Shown one piece after another: positions 24,231 to 33,211 of a stretch of 64,000 nucleotides of DNA. Both the position numbers and the translations under genes were made by a program. Position 1 is the first letter of the stretch; each line of letters begins with the position of its first letter. Location: assembly GCA_041859095.1 (NCBI GenBank), contig JBHEKY010000016.1, positions 98,134 through 162,133 of the forward strand. Reading direction: 5' to 3'. The notes under the pieces were generated by a model. That model saw only the letters and a program-made list of their open reading frames with translations. It did not search any database and had not been told where the DNA came from. The DNA is from UBA1422 sp041859095 (GTDB lineage Bacteria > Bacillota > Clostridia > Peptostreptococcales > Anaerovoracaceae).

Positions 24231-25097
24231 TTAGAATCTTTTGCTTTCTACTACCTCTTTGAACTGCTCAACATAGGAAGCATACCTCGAAGGATGGATT
24301 AGATTCTGCTCTACCGCATCACGTATGCGGCAAGCCGGTTCTGTTACATGGCGGCAATTATCATATTTGCATAATCCACGGAATGGTAACATTTCTGGGT
24401 AAAGCAGCTGCAGCTCATCGGGTTCCGCTTCAAGAACATTGAATGAGGTGAATCCGGGTGTATCAAAAATCATTGCGTTAAAGTCTGTTTTGAATATTTC
24501 TACATGTCGAGTAGTGTGTTTGCCTCGGCCTGTTTTGCCACTCACTTCACCCATTGGTGCCATAATCATCGGGTTGAGCTGATTAATCAAGGTTGACTTA
24601 CCCACCCCTGAAGGGCCTGCAAATGCGACTTTTTTGCCTTGAAGCATTTCTTTTAGACGGGGAAGCCCCCGGCCGGTCAAGCCACATACTTCAACCAGAG
24701 GATAAATTGAACTGTAGATGTTTTCAAGGTTTTCAACTTGTCTTTTCGTATTTAGGTCAATTTTGTTGATGCATATAATAATTTCTACTCGATTTTTTTC
24801 TGCCATAACCAGAAACCGATCAATGATATGGGTGTTCGGGTCAGGGTCTGCGACTGAAATCACTACGGCAACCGCATCAATGTTAGCAATGGGCGGACGA
24901 ACCAAGTGGTTCTTCCTCGGCAGAAATTCATAGATTGTGCCATCCCCCATGGGATTTTTTTGGACGAGGACTTCATCCCCAACCATTGGCATAAATCCGT
25001 CTTTTTTAAAAATGCCCCTTGCCTTGCACCGCAGCACTTCCACCCCATCACTTACGAAGTAAAAACCGCCGATTCCTTTGACGATAATTCCTTGCAT
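24231..25097 (-). CDS. rsgA: Ribosome small subunit GTPase RsgA
   Basis: RsgA is a circularly permuted GTPase that checks late 30S maturation. The 288-residue product has an N-terminal OB fold, then the permuted G motifs: CINKIDL (G4) near residue 113, GPSGVGKSTLINQL (G1) near 168-181, and DTPGF (G3) near 215, and a C-terminal zinc domain with CKYDNCRHVTEPACRIRDAV. The ATG at 25097 follows GAGG by eight bases. In Bacillus the homologue is phosphorylated by PrkC, encoded just upstream here. Confidence 0.96.
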   Translation of the reverse strand: MQGIIVKGIGGFYFVSDGVEVLRCKARGIFKKDGFMPMVGDEVLVQKNPMGDGTIYEFLPRKNHLVRPPIANIDAVAVVISVADPDPNTHIIDRFLVMAEKNRVEIIICINKIDLNTKRQVENLENIYSSIYPLVEVCGLTGRGLPRLKEMLQGKKVAFAGPSGVGKSTLINQLNPMIMAPMGEVSGKTGRGKHTTRHVEIFKTDFNAMIFDTPGFTSFNVLEAEPDELQLLYPEMLPFRGLCKYDNCRHVTEPACRIRDAVEQNLIHPSRYASYVEQFKEVVESKRF

Positions 25098-25111
25098 TGT
25101 ATTTACCTCGG

Positions 25112-26980
25112 TCAAAAGTCTACCGGTACTGTCTTGACTAAGGTGCCATCAAAGAATACTGTAACAGTACCACTTCCCAGCCCTTCAATCGCAACTTCTT
25201 CGCTTCCGGCACTCTTATTCCTGGATGCGGAGGAAATAATCGTTCTCGTACCTAGCAGATCTTTTACCTTAACAGTAAGTAAAAATACAGGTTGTTGCGC
25301 ATCATCGTAAGAAATAGTCAGCAGTATGGTTGCGGATCCGCTGCCTCCTGAAACTTTTATATCAATGGTGGAACCTTTTGCCTGCATTGCTCCGGCCTCG
25401 TATTGCTGCTTCGTGACTTGTCCCAGTTCATATTCACTGCTTGCCCCATAAGTAATCTCTCCCACAACAAAACCTGCCGTTGTAATCAACTGTTTTGCTG
25501 TATCAAGGTCCTTACCGATCAAATAGGGCACTTCCACTTCTTCTTTTCCGGTGCCATCACTGACAATAATATTGATATATCCGCCAGGTGTGGTTTCGGC
25601 ACCACCTTTCGGATCTTGTTCGATGACAGTGTCTTTCGGCTCACTTGATACTTTCGTTTCTACGTTGCCCACCTTAAACCCGTATTTTTCAATCAGAGTT
25701 TTGGCTTCTTCCAATGTTTTATTGATTAAGTCGGGTACGGTTCCTTCTTCTGCCCCTTTGCAGATATTGACCTCAACCGTAGTGTTCTCTTTTGCCATGC
25801 TACCCGGAGCCGGGTCAGTGGACACCACTTCACCTAACTTATATTTGGAGCTATAGACCAAATCCCCTTCAGAAATCTTAAGGCCAACCTGATCCAATTC
25901 TGCTTCAGCTTCCTCATAGGTCATTCCTCTGACATCAGGTACTTCAACGCTGGCTCCTCCTAGGATTCCGGTTGCAAACCCTGCGGCGACAAAACCAGCA
26001 ATAAGCAAAAGCGCAATTCCGGCAATGAGGAAAATTAACTTCTTCCTTTTTTTATCTTTGTGAGAGGGTTCCGTTCCTTTGTTTTCTTTTTCAGTGGAGT
26101 TTGTTTTTTCGTTGCTATTTTCCCAACCGTTCATAGTTGTAGCTCCAACGATTCGGGATACAAATTCAATATCATCCAGTTCTTTAATCATTTCATCAGC
26201 TGATGAAAACCGTGACGTGGGAAATTTACTGGTAGCTTTCATTACAATCTGTTCTATTCTCGGGGGGATCCCTGGAACCGATTTGGAAGGTGGAATCATC
26301 TCTTCATTGATATGCTTGAGAGCAACATTGACAGGATTCTCCCCATCAAAAGGTACATTCCCTGTCAACATTTCATACATAACAATTCCCAGCGAATAAA
26401 TGTCTGACTTTTCATCCACATACCCGCCACGAGCCTGTTCCGGAGAAAAGTAATGAACGGAACCCATAATCGCTTCCGCAGTTTGATCGACAATCGTGGT
26501 AGTTTTCACCGCTTTCGCAATCCCAAAATCCGTAATTTTTGCGACGCCGTCCTCTGTAATTAAAATGTTGTGGGGTTTTACATCTCTGTGGATGATATTG
26601 TGCTTATGCGCCACACTTAATCCTGAGGCAATCTGGCGTGTCAGTTCTACCACCCTCTTGTAATCAATCGGAGCTTCTTCTTTAATCAGCTCACTGAGTG
26701 GTTGTCCGGACACTAGCTCCATAACAATATAGTTAATATTGCCTTCTTTGCCCACATCATACACATTGACAATATTCGGGTGCGACAAGCTTGCTGCCGC
26801 ATGGGATTCTTTTCGGAAGTTCTCCAAGAATTTGGCATCGTTGACAAATTCCGGTTTTAGAATTTTTACTGCAACATATCGATTCAATAAGCGGCATTTG
26901 GCTTTGTATACCACCGCCATGCCTCCGTCACCTATTTTTTCTAAAAGCTCATACCTGCCTGCGATAATCTTGCTACTCAT
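25112..26980 (-). CDS. prkC: Serine/threonine protein kinase with three PASTA domains
   Basis: This is a membrane kinase that senses muropeptides or lipid II and phosphorylates division, translation and metabolism proteins. The 622-residue product has a Hanks-type kinase domain at residues 1-270 (GDGGMAVVYKA, AVKILK, HRDVKPHNIL, DFGIA, and the APE-like FSPEQARGG), a basic linker, one membrane segment at about residues 315-340, and three extracellular PASTA repeats (VEVPDVRGMTYEEAEAEL, GTVPDLINKTLEEAKTL, VEVPYLIGKDLDTAKQL), followed by a short extra C-terminal domain of about 75 residues. Its start overlaps prpC by eight bases, the usual kinase-phosphatase pair. Confidence 0.97.
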   Translation of the reverse strand: MSSKIIAGRYELLEKIGDGGMAVVYKAKCRLLNRYVAVKILKPEFVNDAKFLENFRKESHAAASLSHPNIVNVYDVGKEGNINYIVMELVSGQPLSELIKEEAPIDYKRVVELTRQIASGLSVAHKHNIIHRDVKPHNILITEDGVAKITDFGIAKAVKTTTIVDQTAEAIMGSVHYFSPEQARGGYVDEKSDIYSLGIVMYEMLTGNVPFDGENPVNVALKHINEEMIPPSKSVPGIPPRIEQIVMKATSKFPTSRFSSADEMIKELDDIEFVSRIVGATTMNGWENSNEKTNSTEKENKGTEPSHKDKKRKKLIFLIAGIALLLIAGFVAAGFATGILGGASVEVPDVRGMTYEEAEAELDQVGLKISEGDLVYSSKYKLGEVVSTDPAPGSMAKENTTVEVNICKGAEEGTVPDLINKTLEEAKTLIEKYGFKVGNVETKVSSEPKDTVIEQDPKGGAETTPGGYINIIVSDGTGKEEVEVPYLIGKDLDTAKQLITTAGFVVGEITYGASSEYELGQVTKQQYEAGAMQAKGSTIDIKVSGGSGSATILLTISYDDAQQPVFLLTVKVKDLLGTRTIISSASRNKSAGSEEVAIEGLGSGTVTVFFDGTLVKTVPVDF

Positions 26981-27722
26981 CAGCTTTTCCTCCTCGTATT
27001 TTTATGCAAATCACTGTTATATTGTCATTGCCTCCCGCCCGGTTCGCTTCGCTGATGAGTTTCTCAGCCAAAGAGGTCATTTGGGTTTCAGAAAGCATGA
27101 TTTCGCTTAATTTTTCTGTACCAACTTCTCCATAAAGGCCGTCGGTGCAGAGTAGCATGATATCCCCTTCTTTAAGATTTGTTTGATAAAAGTCTGCAGC
27201 AATGGTCTCTTCTGCTCCCAGTGCACGAGTGATGACATGACTCTTATGATGACCGTGCGCTTCTTCCTCGGTTATTACGCCTAGTTTAACCAGTGAGTTG
27301 ACATAACTATGATCTTCCGTAATTTGGAAGAGTTCTTCACCTCGAAATACATAAGCCCGACTATCTCCCACGTTGAGAATATATCCTTTATTTCCACGGA
27401 TATGGCATACAATTAACGTTGTCGCCATCCCTTTGTTCTTTTCGTGTTTCTCACCCAGTTGTAAAACGTCCGCATTGGCCTTTGCTATACAGTTTTCAAA
27501 GTACTCTTTAAGGAGTTCCTCTTTCTTCACGATCTCAATTGGATTTTTTTTGATGTAGTCTGCAACTGAAGTCACAGCTGTCCGGCTGGCAAGCTCTCCT
27601 GAATTGTTGCCCCCTACCCCATCTGCAACGATATATACTTGCTCTTTGGGCATAACAAAACAAGCATCTTCATTGTTGCTCCGCCTAATTCCTTTGTTGC
27701 TTTTAAAGCCAATTAGATTCAT
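26973..27722 (-). CDS. prpC: PP2C-type protein phosphatase
   Basis: PrpC (Stp) reverses PrkC phosphorylation. The 249-residue product carries the PPM motifs: RRSNNEDACFV near residue 13, VADGVGGNNSGELASR near 34, LNVGDSRAYVF near 118, LLCTDGLYG near 184 and GGNDNITVICI near 232, with all metal-binding Asp residues in place. Its ATG overlaps the rsmB stop as ATGA, and GGTGGAG lies before it. It is a cytoplasmic enzyme. Confidence 0.97.
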   Translation of the reverse strand: MNLIGFKSNKGIRRSNNEDACFVMPKEQVYIVADGVGGNNSGELASRTAVTSVADYIKKNPIEIVKKEELLKEYFENCIAKANADVLQLGEKHEKNKGMATTLIVCHIRGNKGYILNVGDSRAYVFRGEELFQITEDHSYVNSLVKLGVITEEEAHGHHKSHVITRALGAEETIAADFYQTNLKEGDIMLLCTDGLYGEVGTEKLSEIMLSETQMTSLAEKLISEANRAGGNDNITVICIKIRGGKADE

Positions 27723-29020
27723 TGTTTCTCCACCAGATTGCTGGATTTTTTCATTTTGCATACGAAGAAGCCGTCAGTTCCATGGGTATTGGGTAGGTAC
27801 TGCATTTTTTCAACGATTTCAAAGGAGGAATTTTGTCTAAGAAACGCTTTCACAACTTTTTCGTTTTCGGCCGGGTTGATGGTGCATGTACTATAAAGCA
27901 GTATCCCACCCGGTTTCACATACGAAGAAGAGGCGGATAAAATCGCCTGCTGCTTCAATGGCAGTCCTGTCATCTCCTCGCCGAATTGCTTGTATTTTAT
28001 TTCCGGTTTTCTGCGGACTACCCCCAAGCCTGAGCAAGGTGCATCCACAAGTACCCGATCTGCTTTTTCAATTAGGGCAGAATCCACTTTAGTGCTGTCC
28101 CAGGTTTTGATTTCGACGATGGTTACACCAACCCGGATGGATTCTTTGGTGATAATATCCAGTTTTCTTTTGTAAATGTCAGAAGCAACAATTCTGCCGA
28201 GATTGTGCATTTTTTCGGCTATTGCAAGTGTCTTTCCTCCTGGTGCGGCACATACGTCTACAATGGTTTCCCCGGGCTGAGGATCCAGCATTTCAACGAC
28301 CATCTGGGATGCCTCATCCTGAACAGAAAACTGTCCCTGATTGTAAAATTCAGATTCCAGTAAAAAACTACCTCGCACATGTAATGCCAAAGGGCTATAG
28401 TTTCCTTCTTTTACCTTGAAGCCACGCGAAGTCAAGGATTTGATTAAGCTGGGTTTATCGGTTCGCAGCGGATTTAGCCGAATGGTGAGGTCAGGCGTTT
28501 CATTGCCGGCCTTAAGCAATTCTTCAACAAAATCTGTATCATACGTATCAAGCCACAAAGAGACAATCCAGGGTTCATAGGAATACTTAACGGCAAGATA
28601 ATGCACTTCATCTTCACTTCTGTCAGGAAGCTTAATTTCGTATTTTTTGGCGATATAGGATCGAAGCACCCCATTTATGAATCCATCCCGGCCCTTTGCA
28701 AACCGTTTCGCGAGTTTGACACTTTCATTTACGGCCGCATATTCCGGAACCGAGTCCATTTTTGCCAACTGGTAAACGCCCATTCTAAGGATTGTAAGAT
28801 CCGCCGGTTTGAGGGATGAAATTCCTTTGTAAACCAAACCGTCAATTACATAATCCAGTAATAGTTTGTTTTCTAGAACGCCATACACCAATTCGCGGAC
28901 AAACGGCGTCGATGTTGGTTTTCCGCATAGAATCTGGTGATTCAATGCGATATTGGAATAAGATTTTTTGAGTTCTACATCCATAAGTGTCAGATATGCA
29001 ATTTTTCTGTTTTGATCCAT
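27719..29020 (-). CDS. rsmB: 16S rRNA (cytosine967-C5)-methyltransferase
   Basis: RsmB (Sun/Fmu) methylates C967 of 16S rRNA. The 433-residue product has an N-terminal NusB-like RNA-binding domain (residues 1-140, with FVRELVYGVLENK) and a Rossmann methyltransferase domain with DVCAAPGGKTLAIAE near 255, DAPCSGLGVVRRKPEIK near 325 and the catalytic Cys in LYSTCTINPAENE near 382. It overlaps yugP and prpC by 1 and 4 bases. Order def-fmt-rsmB-prpC-prkC is conserved; here yugP is inserted between fmt and rsmB. Confidence 0.97.
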   Translation of the reverse strand: MDQNRKIAYLTLMDVELKKSYSNIALNHQILCGKPTSTPFVRELVYGVLENKLLLDYVIDGLVYKGISSLKPADLTILRMGVYQLAKMDSVPEYAAVNESVKLAKRFAKGRDGFINGVLRSYIAKKYEIKLPDRSEDEVHYLAVKYSYEPWIVSLWLDTYDTDFVEELLKAGNETPDLTIRLNPLRTDKPSLIKSLTSRGFKVKEGNYSPLALHVRGSFLLESEFYNQGQFSVQDEASQMVVEMLDPQPGETIVDVCAAPGGKTLAIAEKMHNLGRIVASDIYKRKLDIITKESIRVGVTIVEIKTWDSTKVDSALIEKADRVLVDAPCSGLGVVRRKPEIKYKQFGEEMTGLPLKQQAILSASSSYVKPGGILLYSTCTINPAENEKVVKAFLRQNSSFEIVEKMQYLPNTHGTDGFFVCKMKKSSNLVEKQ

Positions 29021-29724
29021 TAGTTTCGCCCCCTTATGAGCAATAATCGGAGAAGGTTTGCAACAGCTACAGCCAATGCCGCTAAATAAGTCATCGCTGC
29101 CGCAGAGAGAACCTTTTTGGCACCTCCCGCTTCTTCAGGATAAATAATACCTTGATCAACCAAAAGGTTGATGGCTCGTTTGCTTGCGTTAAATTCAACC
29201 GGCAAGGTGACAGCATGAAAAAGCACCACACCGACAAAGGCAAAAATCCCAATGTTGAAGATTAAATTGCCCTGGGAATAGTATCCCATCTGAATAATAA
29301 TGATGCCCATAATCAGCAATGGCCATGAAAGCCAGGAAACCAAGCTTACCGGCATAGCAATCAGGTTGCGTATTTTAAGTGGTGCATAACTCTCACCATG
29401 TTGAATAGCATGGCCTGATTCATGAGCCGCAATCGCCACTGAAGCAATGGATGGGTCATTGTATACCTGCTGGGAAAGCCGCATCACCCTTTTTTTGGGG
29501 TCGTAGTGATCAGACAATTTCCCCGCTGTAATTTCGATGGGCACATCGGCAAGTCCGTTTGCATCCAAAATGGACCGGGCTGCCTGCGCACCGGTAATAC
29601 CACGACGGTTTCCGACTTTTGCATAGTTGTTATATGCTCTGCTGACTTTCGTCTGAGCATAAAACGCAAAAATCATGGCCGGAATCAGTATGATGATAGT
29701 TGGGTCAAATGCGCCAAAATACAT
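29020..29724 (-). CDS. yugP: YugP-type zinc-dependent membrane peptidase
   Basis: The 234-residue product has an N-terminal membrane segment (about residues 8-23), the metallopeptidase motif AAHESGHAIQH near residue 100 in which two His and the Glu are the catalytic set, and two or three further hydrophobic segments (LVSWLSWPLLIMGIIII and beyond). This matches the Zn_peptidase_2 family, found next to fmt and rsmB in many Clostridia. Substrates are not known. Normal length, AGGAG site upstream. Confidence 0.93.
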   Translation of the reverse strand: MYFGAFDPTIIILIPAMIFAFYAQTKVSRAYNNYAKVGNRRGITGAQAARSILDANGLADVPIEITAGKLSDHYDPKKRVMRLSQQVYNDPSIASVAIAAHESGHAIQHGESYAPLKIRNLIAMPVSLVSWLSWPLLIMGIIIIQMGYYSQGNLIFNIGIFAFVGVVLFHAVTLPVEFNASKRAINLLVDQGIIYPEEAGGAKKVLSAAAMTYLAALAVAVANLLRLLLIRGRN

Positions 29725-29755
29725 TATTTGTCTCCTTTAATGTGTACACAATATT

Positions 29756-30685
29756 TTACCCTAAAATGCTGTTAATTTCAATCTGATTGCCTCTTATAAA
29801 GGCACTGACGGGCATTTTCTTTTTGCCTGGCATTTGAATTTCAGTTATGGTCAGCAATCCAAGACCCGTTGCAACAGTAATTCCTAGTGGCGAAACTGCT
29901 GTAATCGTTCCCGGTGCTGCTTGATCAATTCCTGCATCCACCGTAGCCTGCCAAATTTTTATGGATTGCCCTTGATAGGTTGTATGTGCTATAGGCCAAG
30001 GATTCATCGCTCTGATTTGTCGTTCAATCTCAATAGCCGGTTTCGCAAAATCAATCAGCCCGTCATGTTTGTATATCATCGGAGCATATGATGCATTATT
30101 GTCATCCTGCGATATAGGGGATAATTGATTTGATTCAATAAGCGGCAGAGTTTTAAGCAACAAATTGGCTCCCAGCTCAGAAAGTTCTTCGAAAAGGGCT
30201 TCGGAGGTTTTACCATCCGTTGGAGTGGCCACAGAGGCTAAGATGTCTCCAGTGTCCATCCCTTCCGCCATTTGCATCAGTGTCACGCCAGTTTCGATCT
30301 CGCCCTCTAGGATTGCCCGTTGTATTGGAGCCGCGCCACGGTATTTGGGCAACAAGGACGCGTGAAGATTGATACAACCTTTAGTTGGGATGGCCAAGAT
30401 CTCTGCAGGCAGAATTTTTCCATATGCTGCGACTACAATAAGGTCTGGTGCAAGGCTCTTCAGCATCTCAAGAAAATCTTTGTTGTTTCGAATTTTTTCG
30501 GGCTGAGATACTGGTATATCCCATGCCAGCGCCACTTCTTTGACAGGCGTGGATTTGACTTTTTCTCCACGATCCCGCTTGGCATCCGGTTGGCTGACTA
30601 CCAATATTGGTTTGTTGCCCGATTGAATGAGCCGTTCTAGCGCCGGGACTGCAAAATCCGGGGTGCCCATATATACAATTCTCAT
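29756..30685 (-). CDS. fmt: Methionyl-tRNA formyltransferase
   Basis: Fmt formylates initiator Met-tRNA with 10-formyl-tetrahydrofolate. The 309-residue product has RIVYMGTPDFAVPALE at the N-terminus, VAAYGKILPAEIL, the catalytic Asn-His in CINLHASLLPKYRGAAPIQRAI near residue 108 and the Asp in MAEGMDTGDIL near 143, then the C-terminal OB-like tRNA-binding domain. It overlaps def by four bases, a widely conserved pair acting on the same N-terminal formyl group. Confidence 0.98.
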   Translation of the reverse strand: MRIVYMGTPDFAVPALERLIQSGNKPILVVSQPDAKRDRGEKVKSTPVKEVALAWDIPVSQPEKIRNNKDFLEMLKSLAPDLIVVAAYGKILPAEILAIPTKGCINLHASLLPKYRGAAPIQRAILEGEIETGVTLMQMAEGMDTGDILASVATPTDGKTSEALFEELSELGANLLLKTLPLIESNQLSPISQDDNNASYAPMIYKHDGLIDFAKPAIEIERQIRAMNPWPIAHTTYQGQSIKIWQATVDAGIDQAAPGTITAVSPLGITVATGLGLLTITEIQMPGKKKMPVSAFIRGNQIEINSILG

Positions 30686-31176
30686 ACCGGAAGCTCCTCC
30701 GAACCGTCGAATGTCGTTTCATGGATGTTTTCTGCTTTATCGGTGTATAAAATACCATTTAGGTGATCGTATTCGTGACAAATAACCACTGCTGCAAAGT
30801 CAGTAAAGTCATAAATCTTTTCTTTTCCGTCAAGATCTAACGCTTTCATCTTAATGGAAAGGGGTCTTTCCACCGTTCCGACATATCCGGGTACACTTAA
30901 GCAGCCTTCTTCTCCAACCTGGCTTCCCTCCTGCTGGAGAATCTCCGGGTTGATGAAAACCATTGGCGTTTCATCCACTTCAGCATCCGGAACAGCAAGA
31001 AAAATTCGCTTAAGAATCCCCACTTGTGGGGCTGCAATGCCAACGCCATGGCTGGATACCATGGTCTCTGCCATATCTTCCACCAAGGTTCTGATTCGCT
31101 GGTCGATTTCAGTGACTTCTCGCGCTCTTTTTCGAAGAATGTCATCTCCCTCTTCGACGATATTTCTTAGTGCCAT
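30682..31176 (-). CDS. def: Peptide deformylase
   Basis: Def removes the formyl group from new proteins. The 164-residue product has the three motifs GVGIAAPQVG near residue 45, EGCLSVPGY near 90 (metal-binding Cys) and HEYDHLNGIL near 134 (metal-binding His and catalytic Glu). The type 1 spacing and short length are normal. It lies one base after priA and overlaps fmt. Confidence 0.98.
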   Translation of the reverse strand: MALRNIVEEGDDILRKRAREVTEIDQRIRTLVEDMAETMVSSHGVGIAAPQVGILKRIFLAVPDAEVDETPMVFINPEILQQEGSQVGEEGCLSVPGYVGTVERPLSIKMKALDLDGKEKIYDFTDFAAVVICHEYDHLNGILYTDKAENIHETTFDGSEELPV

Positions 31177-31177
31177 T

Positions 31178-33199
31178 TTAGCTCCTCCAAATACTATACG
31201 GGTTCACATCTGTCGATACATTGTAACGACAATTCTTTTCTGAGTTTTTTAATTCTTTCAAACGATCCAGGGCGTCCATAAAATGATTACGCTTTCCCGG
31301 CGGTGATTTTAAAATCATATAATACCGATAGTTTTCACGGTCCCTCATTTTACCTGCAGGTTGCGGGGGGTAAATTCGATCTGCCTGGTCATGACCTAAC
31401 ATCCGAATCAATCCCCTGTGCCATTCATTGGCTGCGTTGCACGCATCTTCTTCGGTTTCGGCCTCAAATGTGACTTGAATCAAATCTGAAAAGGGTGGAT
31501 ACTCCATATATTCCCGTAATTTAATTTCTGTATCATAAAATCGTGAATAATCCTGGGCACCGGCAGCTTCGATGGCATAATTTTCTGGGGTGTAGGTCTG
31601 AATGATTACTTTGCCTGCCTCTTCTCCTCTGCCTGCTCGTCCCGCTGCCTGAGTAATCAGTTGAAATGCTCGTTCCGGGGAACGAAAATCTGGGATATGC
31701 AATGTCACGTCTGCTGAGATGATTCCCACTAGACCCACATTCCTAAAATCCAAGCCCTTTGCAACAAGCTGGGTTCCGGTGAGCACTTGAATTTTGCCCT
31801 GTCCAAACTGGTCAAGTATTTTATTAAGGCTACCTTTCTTTTTAATCGTGTCCAAATCTAATCGGGCGGTGGTTGCCTCGGGAAAGTATTCCTTCACTGC
31901 CTCTTCCACCTTTTCTGTCCCGGTACCAAAAAACTTTATGTATTTGCTCCCGCATGCAGGACAAATTTTGGGAACCGGCTCGAAGTAGCCACAGTAGTGA
32001 CAGCTCATCCGGTTGGATTCTTTGTGGTAGGTCAAGGAAATGCCACAGTGGATGCAACGGGATACATAGCCGCATTCCCGACAGGATAAAAAGGTGGCAT
32101 ACCCTCTTCGATTCAGAAATAGTATTATTTGTTGTCCCTTTTCTAAGGTGTCGGACATTTCATCATAAAGGGCTCTGCTGAAAATTGTCTTATTCCCTTC
32201 TTTTAATTCCTGACGCATGTCAACCACCTGAACTTCTGGAAGCGGTACCTTATTGTAGCGTTCCTCCAGTTCTATCAGGGTATACATGTTTTCTCGGCTA
32301 CGATAATAGGATACCACAGAAGGTGTGGCGCTGCCCAGAAGTACAAGACCATCCCATGCTTTTGCTCGTTTGATAGCAATTTCTACGGTGTCGTACTTTG
32401 GTGTCATATCTGATTTGTAGGTAGATTCATGCTCCTCATCTAAAATGATGATGCCGATATCTTCTAATGGCGCAAATACTGCTGAACGTGCACCAATGAC
32501 TATTTTGACTCGTCCTTCACGAATCCGAATCCATTCGTCGTATCGCTCTCCTAAAGAAAGTTTGCTATGGAGCACAGCGATGGTTTCATATCCAAAACGG
32601 CCGATAAATCGGTCGATAATTTGCTTCGTTAATGCGATTTCAGGAACCATCATAATGGCCGACTTGCCTTTTTTGAGGCATTCCTCAATCGCTCTCATAT
32701 AGATTTCCGTCTTGCCGCTTCCGGTAATTCCATGCAGCAAAAATATCTTGTTCCCCGGAGTCTCTGCGCCTTTTTCAATGATGGATAGGGCTTTCATCTG
32801 CTCGGGGGTCAGGTGCTCTATGGGCTGCCGTTCCCCTTCATGACCTTGAAACGGTTCTCTTTTTTTGCCTTGTTTTGAGGGCTCACCGGCTGGTGTGAAA
32901 AGCCGCACTGCGTCGATATACCTGCAGGCGACTCTTCTTTTTAGCCAGATAATGGTTTTGATGATTTCGGGAGTAAGGCAAATCGCCGGATCTACCGAAG
33001 TCACAAATTTTAATCCTTTGATTTCACTATCATAGGTTTCTTTTACATCAAATACATAGGCTTCCTTCAGCTTGTTTCCTCTTGCAAATGGAACCACCAC
33101 CTTCTGTCCAATACGAATATCCTCATCGGAACATCCATAAGTATATAAGGTGTCGGTTTGATTGCTTTTGTTATCAATAATCAAGTCTACGTATTTCAT
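31178..33199 (-). CDS. priA: Primosomal helicase PriA, shortened form
   Basis: PriA recognises abandoned replication forks and reloads the replicative helicase. The 673-residue product has the N-terminal 3' DNA-binding domain (residues 1-100), then goes through a short charged linker (SKQGKKREPFQGHEG) directly into the helicase: GITGSGKTE near 157, DEEH near 254, GSATPS near 290, eight Cys of the two zinc knuckles (CRECGYVSRCIHCG and CHYCGYFEPVPKICPACG) near 375-420, and the C-terminal domain ending DVNPYSIW. The winged-helix region and linker between the DNA-binding domain and helicase, about 130 residues in Bacillus, are missing. Helicase motifs are intact. Confidence 0.95.
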   Translation of the reverse strand: MKYVDLIIDNKSNQTDTLYTYGCSDEDIRIGQKVVVPFARGNKLKEAYVFDVKETYDSEIKGLKFVTSVDPAICLTPEIIKTIIWLKRRVACRYIDAVRLFTPAGEPSKQGKKREPFQGHEGERQPIEHLTPEQMKALSIIEKGAETPGNKIFLLHGITGSGKTEIYMRAIEECLKKGKSAIMMVPEIALTKQIIDRFIGRFGYETIAVLHSKLSLGERYDEWIRIREGRVKIVIGARSAVFAPLEDIGIIILDEEHESTYKSDMTPKYDTVEIAIKRAKAWDGLVLLGSATPSVVSYYRSRENMYTLIELEERYNKVPLPEVQVVDMRQELKEGNKTIFSRALYDEMSDTLEKGQQIILFLNRRGYATFLSCRECGYVSRCIHCGISLTYHKESNRMSCHYCGYFEPVPKICPACGSKYIKFFGTGTEKVEEAVKEYFPEATTARLDLDTIKKKGSLNKILDQFGQGKIQVLTGTQLVAKGLDFRNVGLVGIISADVTLHIPDFRSPERAFQLITQAAGRAGRGEEAGKVIIQTYTPENYAIEAAGAQDYSRFYDTEIKLREYMEYPPFSDLIQVTFEAETEEDACNAANEWHRGLIRMLGHDQADRIYPPQPAGKMRDRENYRYYMILKSPPGKRNHFMDALDRLKELKNSEKNCRYNVSTDVNPYSIWRS

Positions 33200-33211
33200 T
33201 AAAACCTACAA

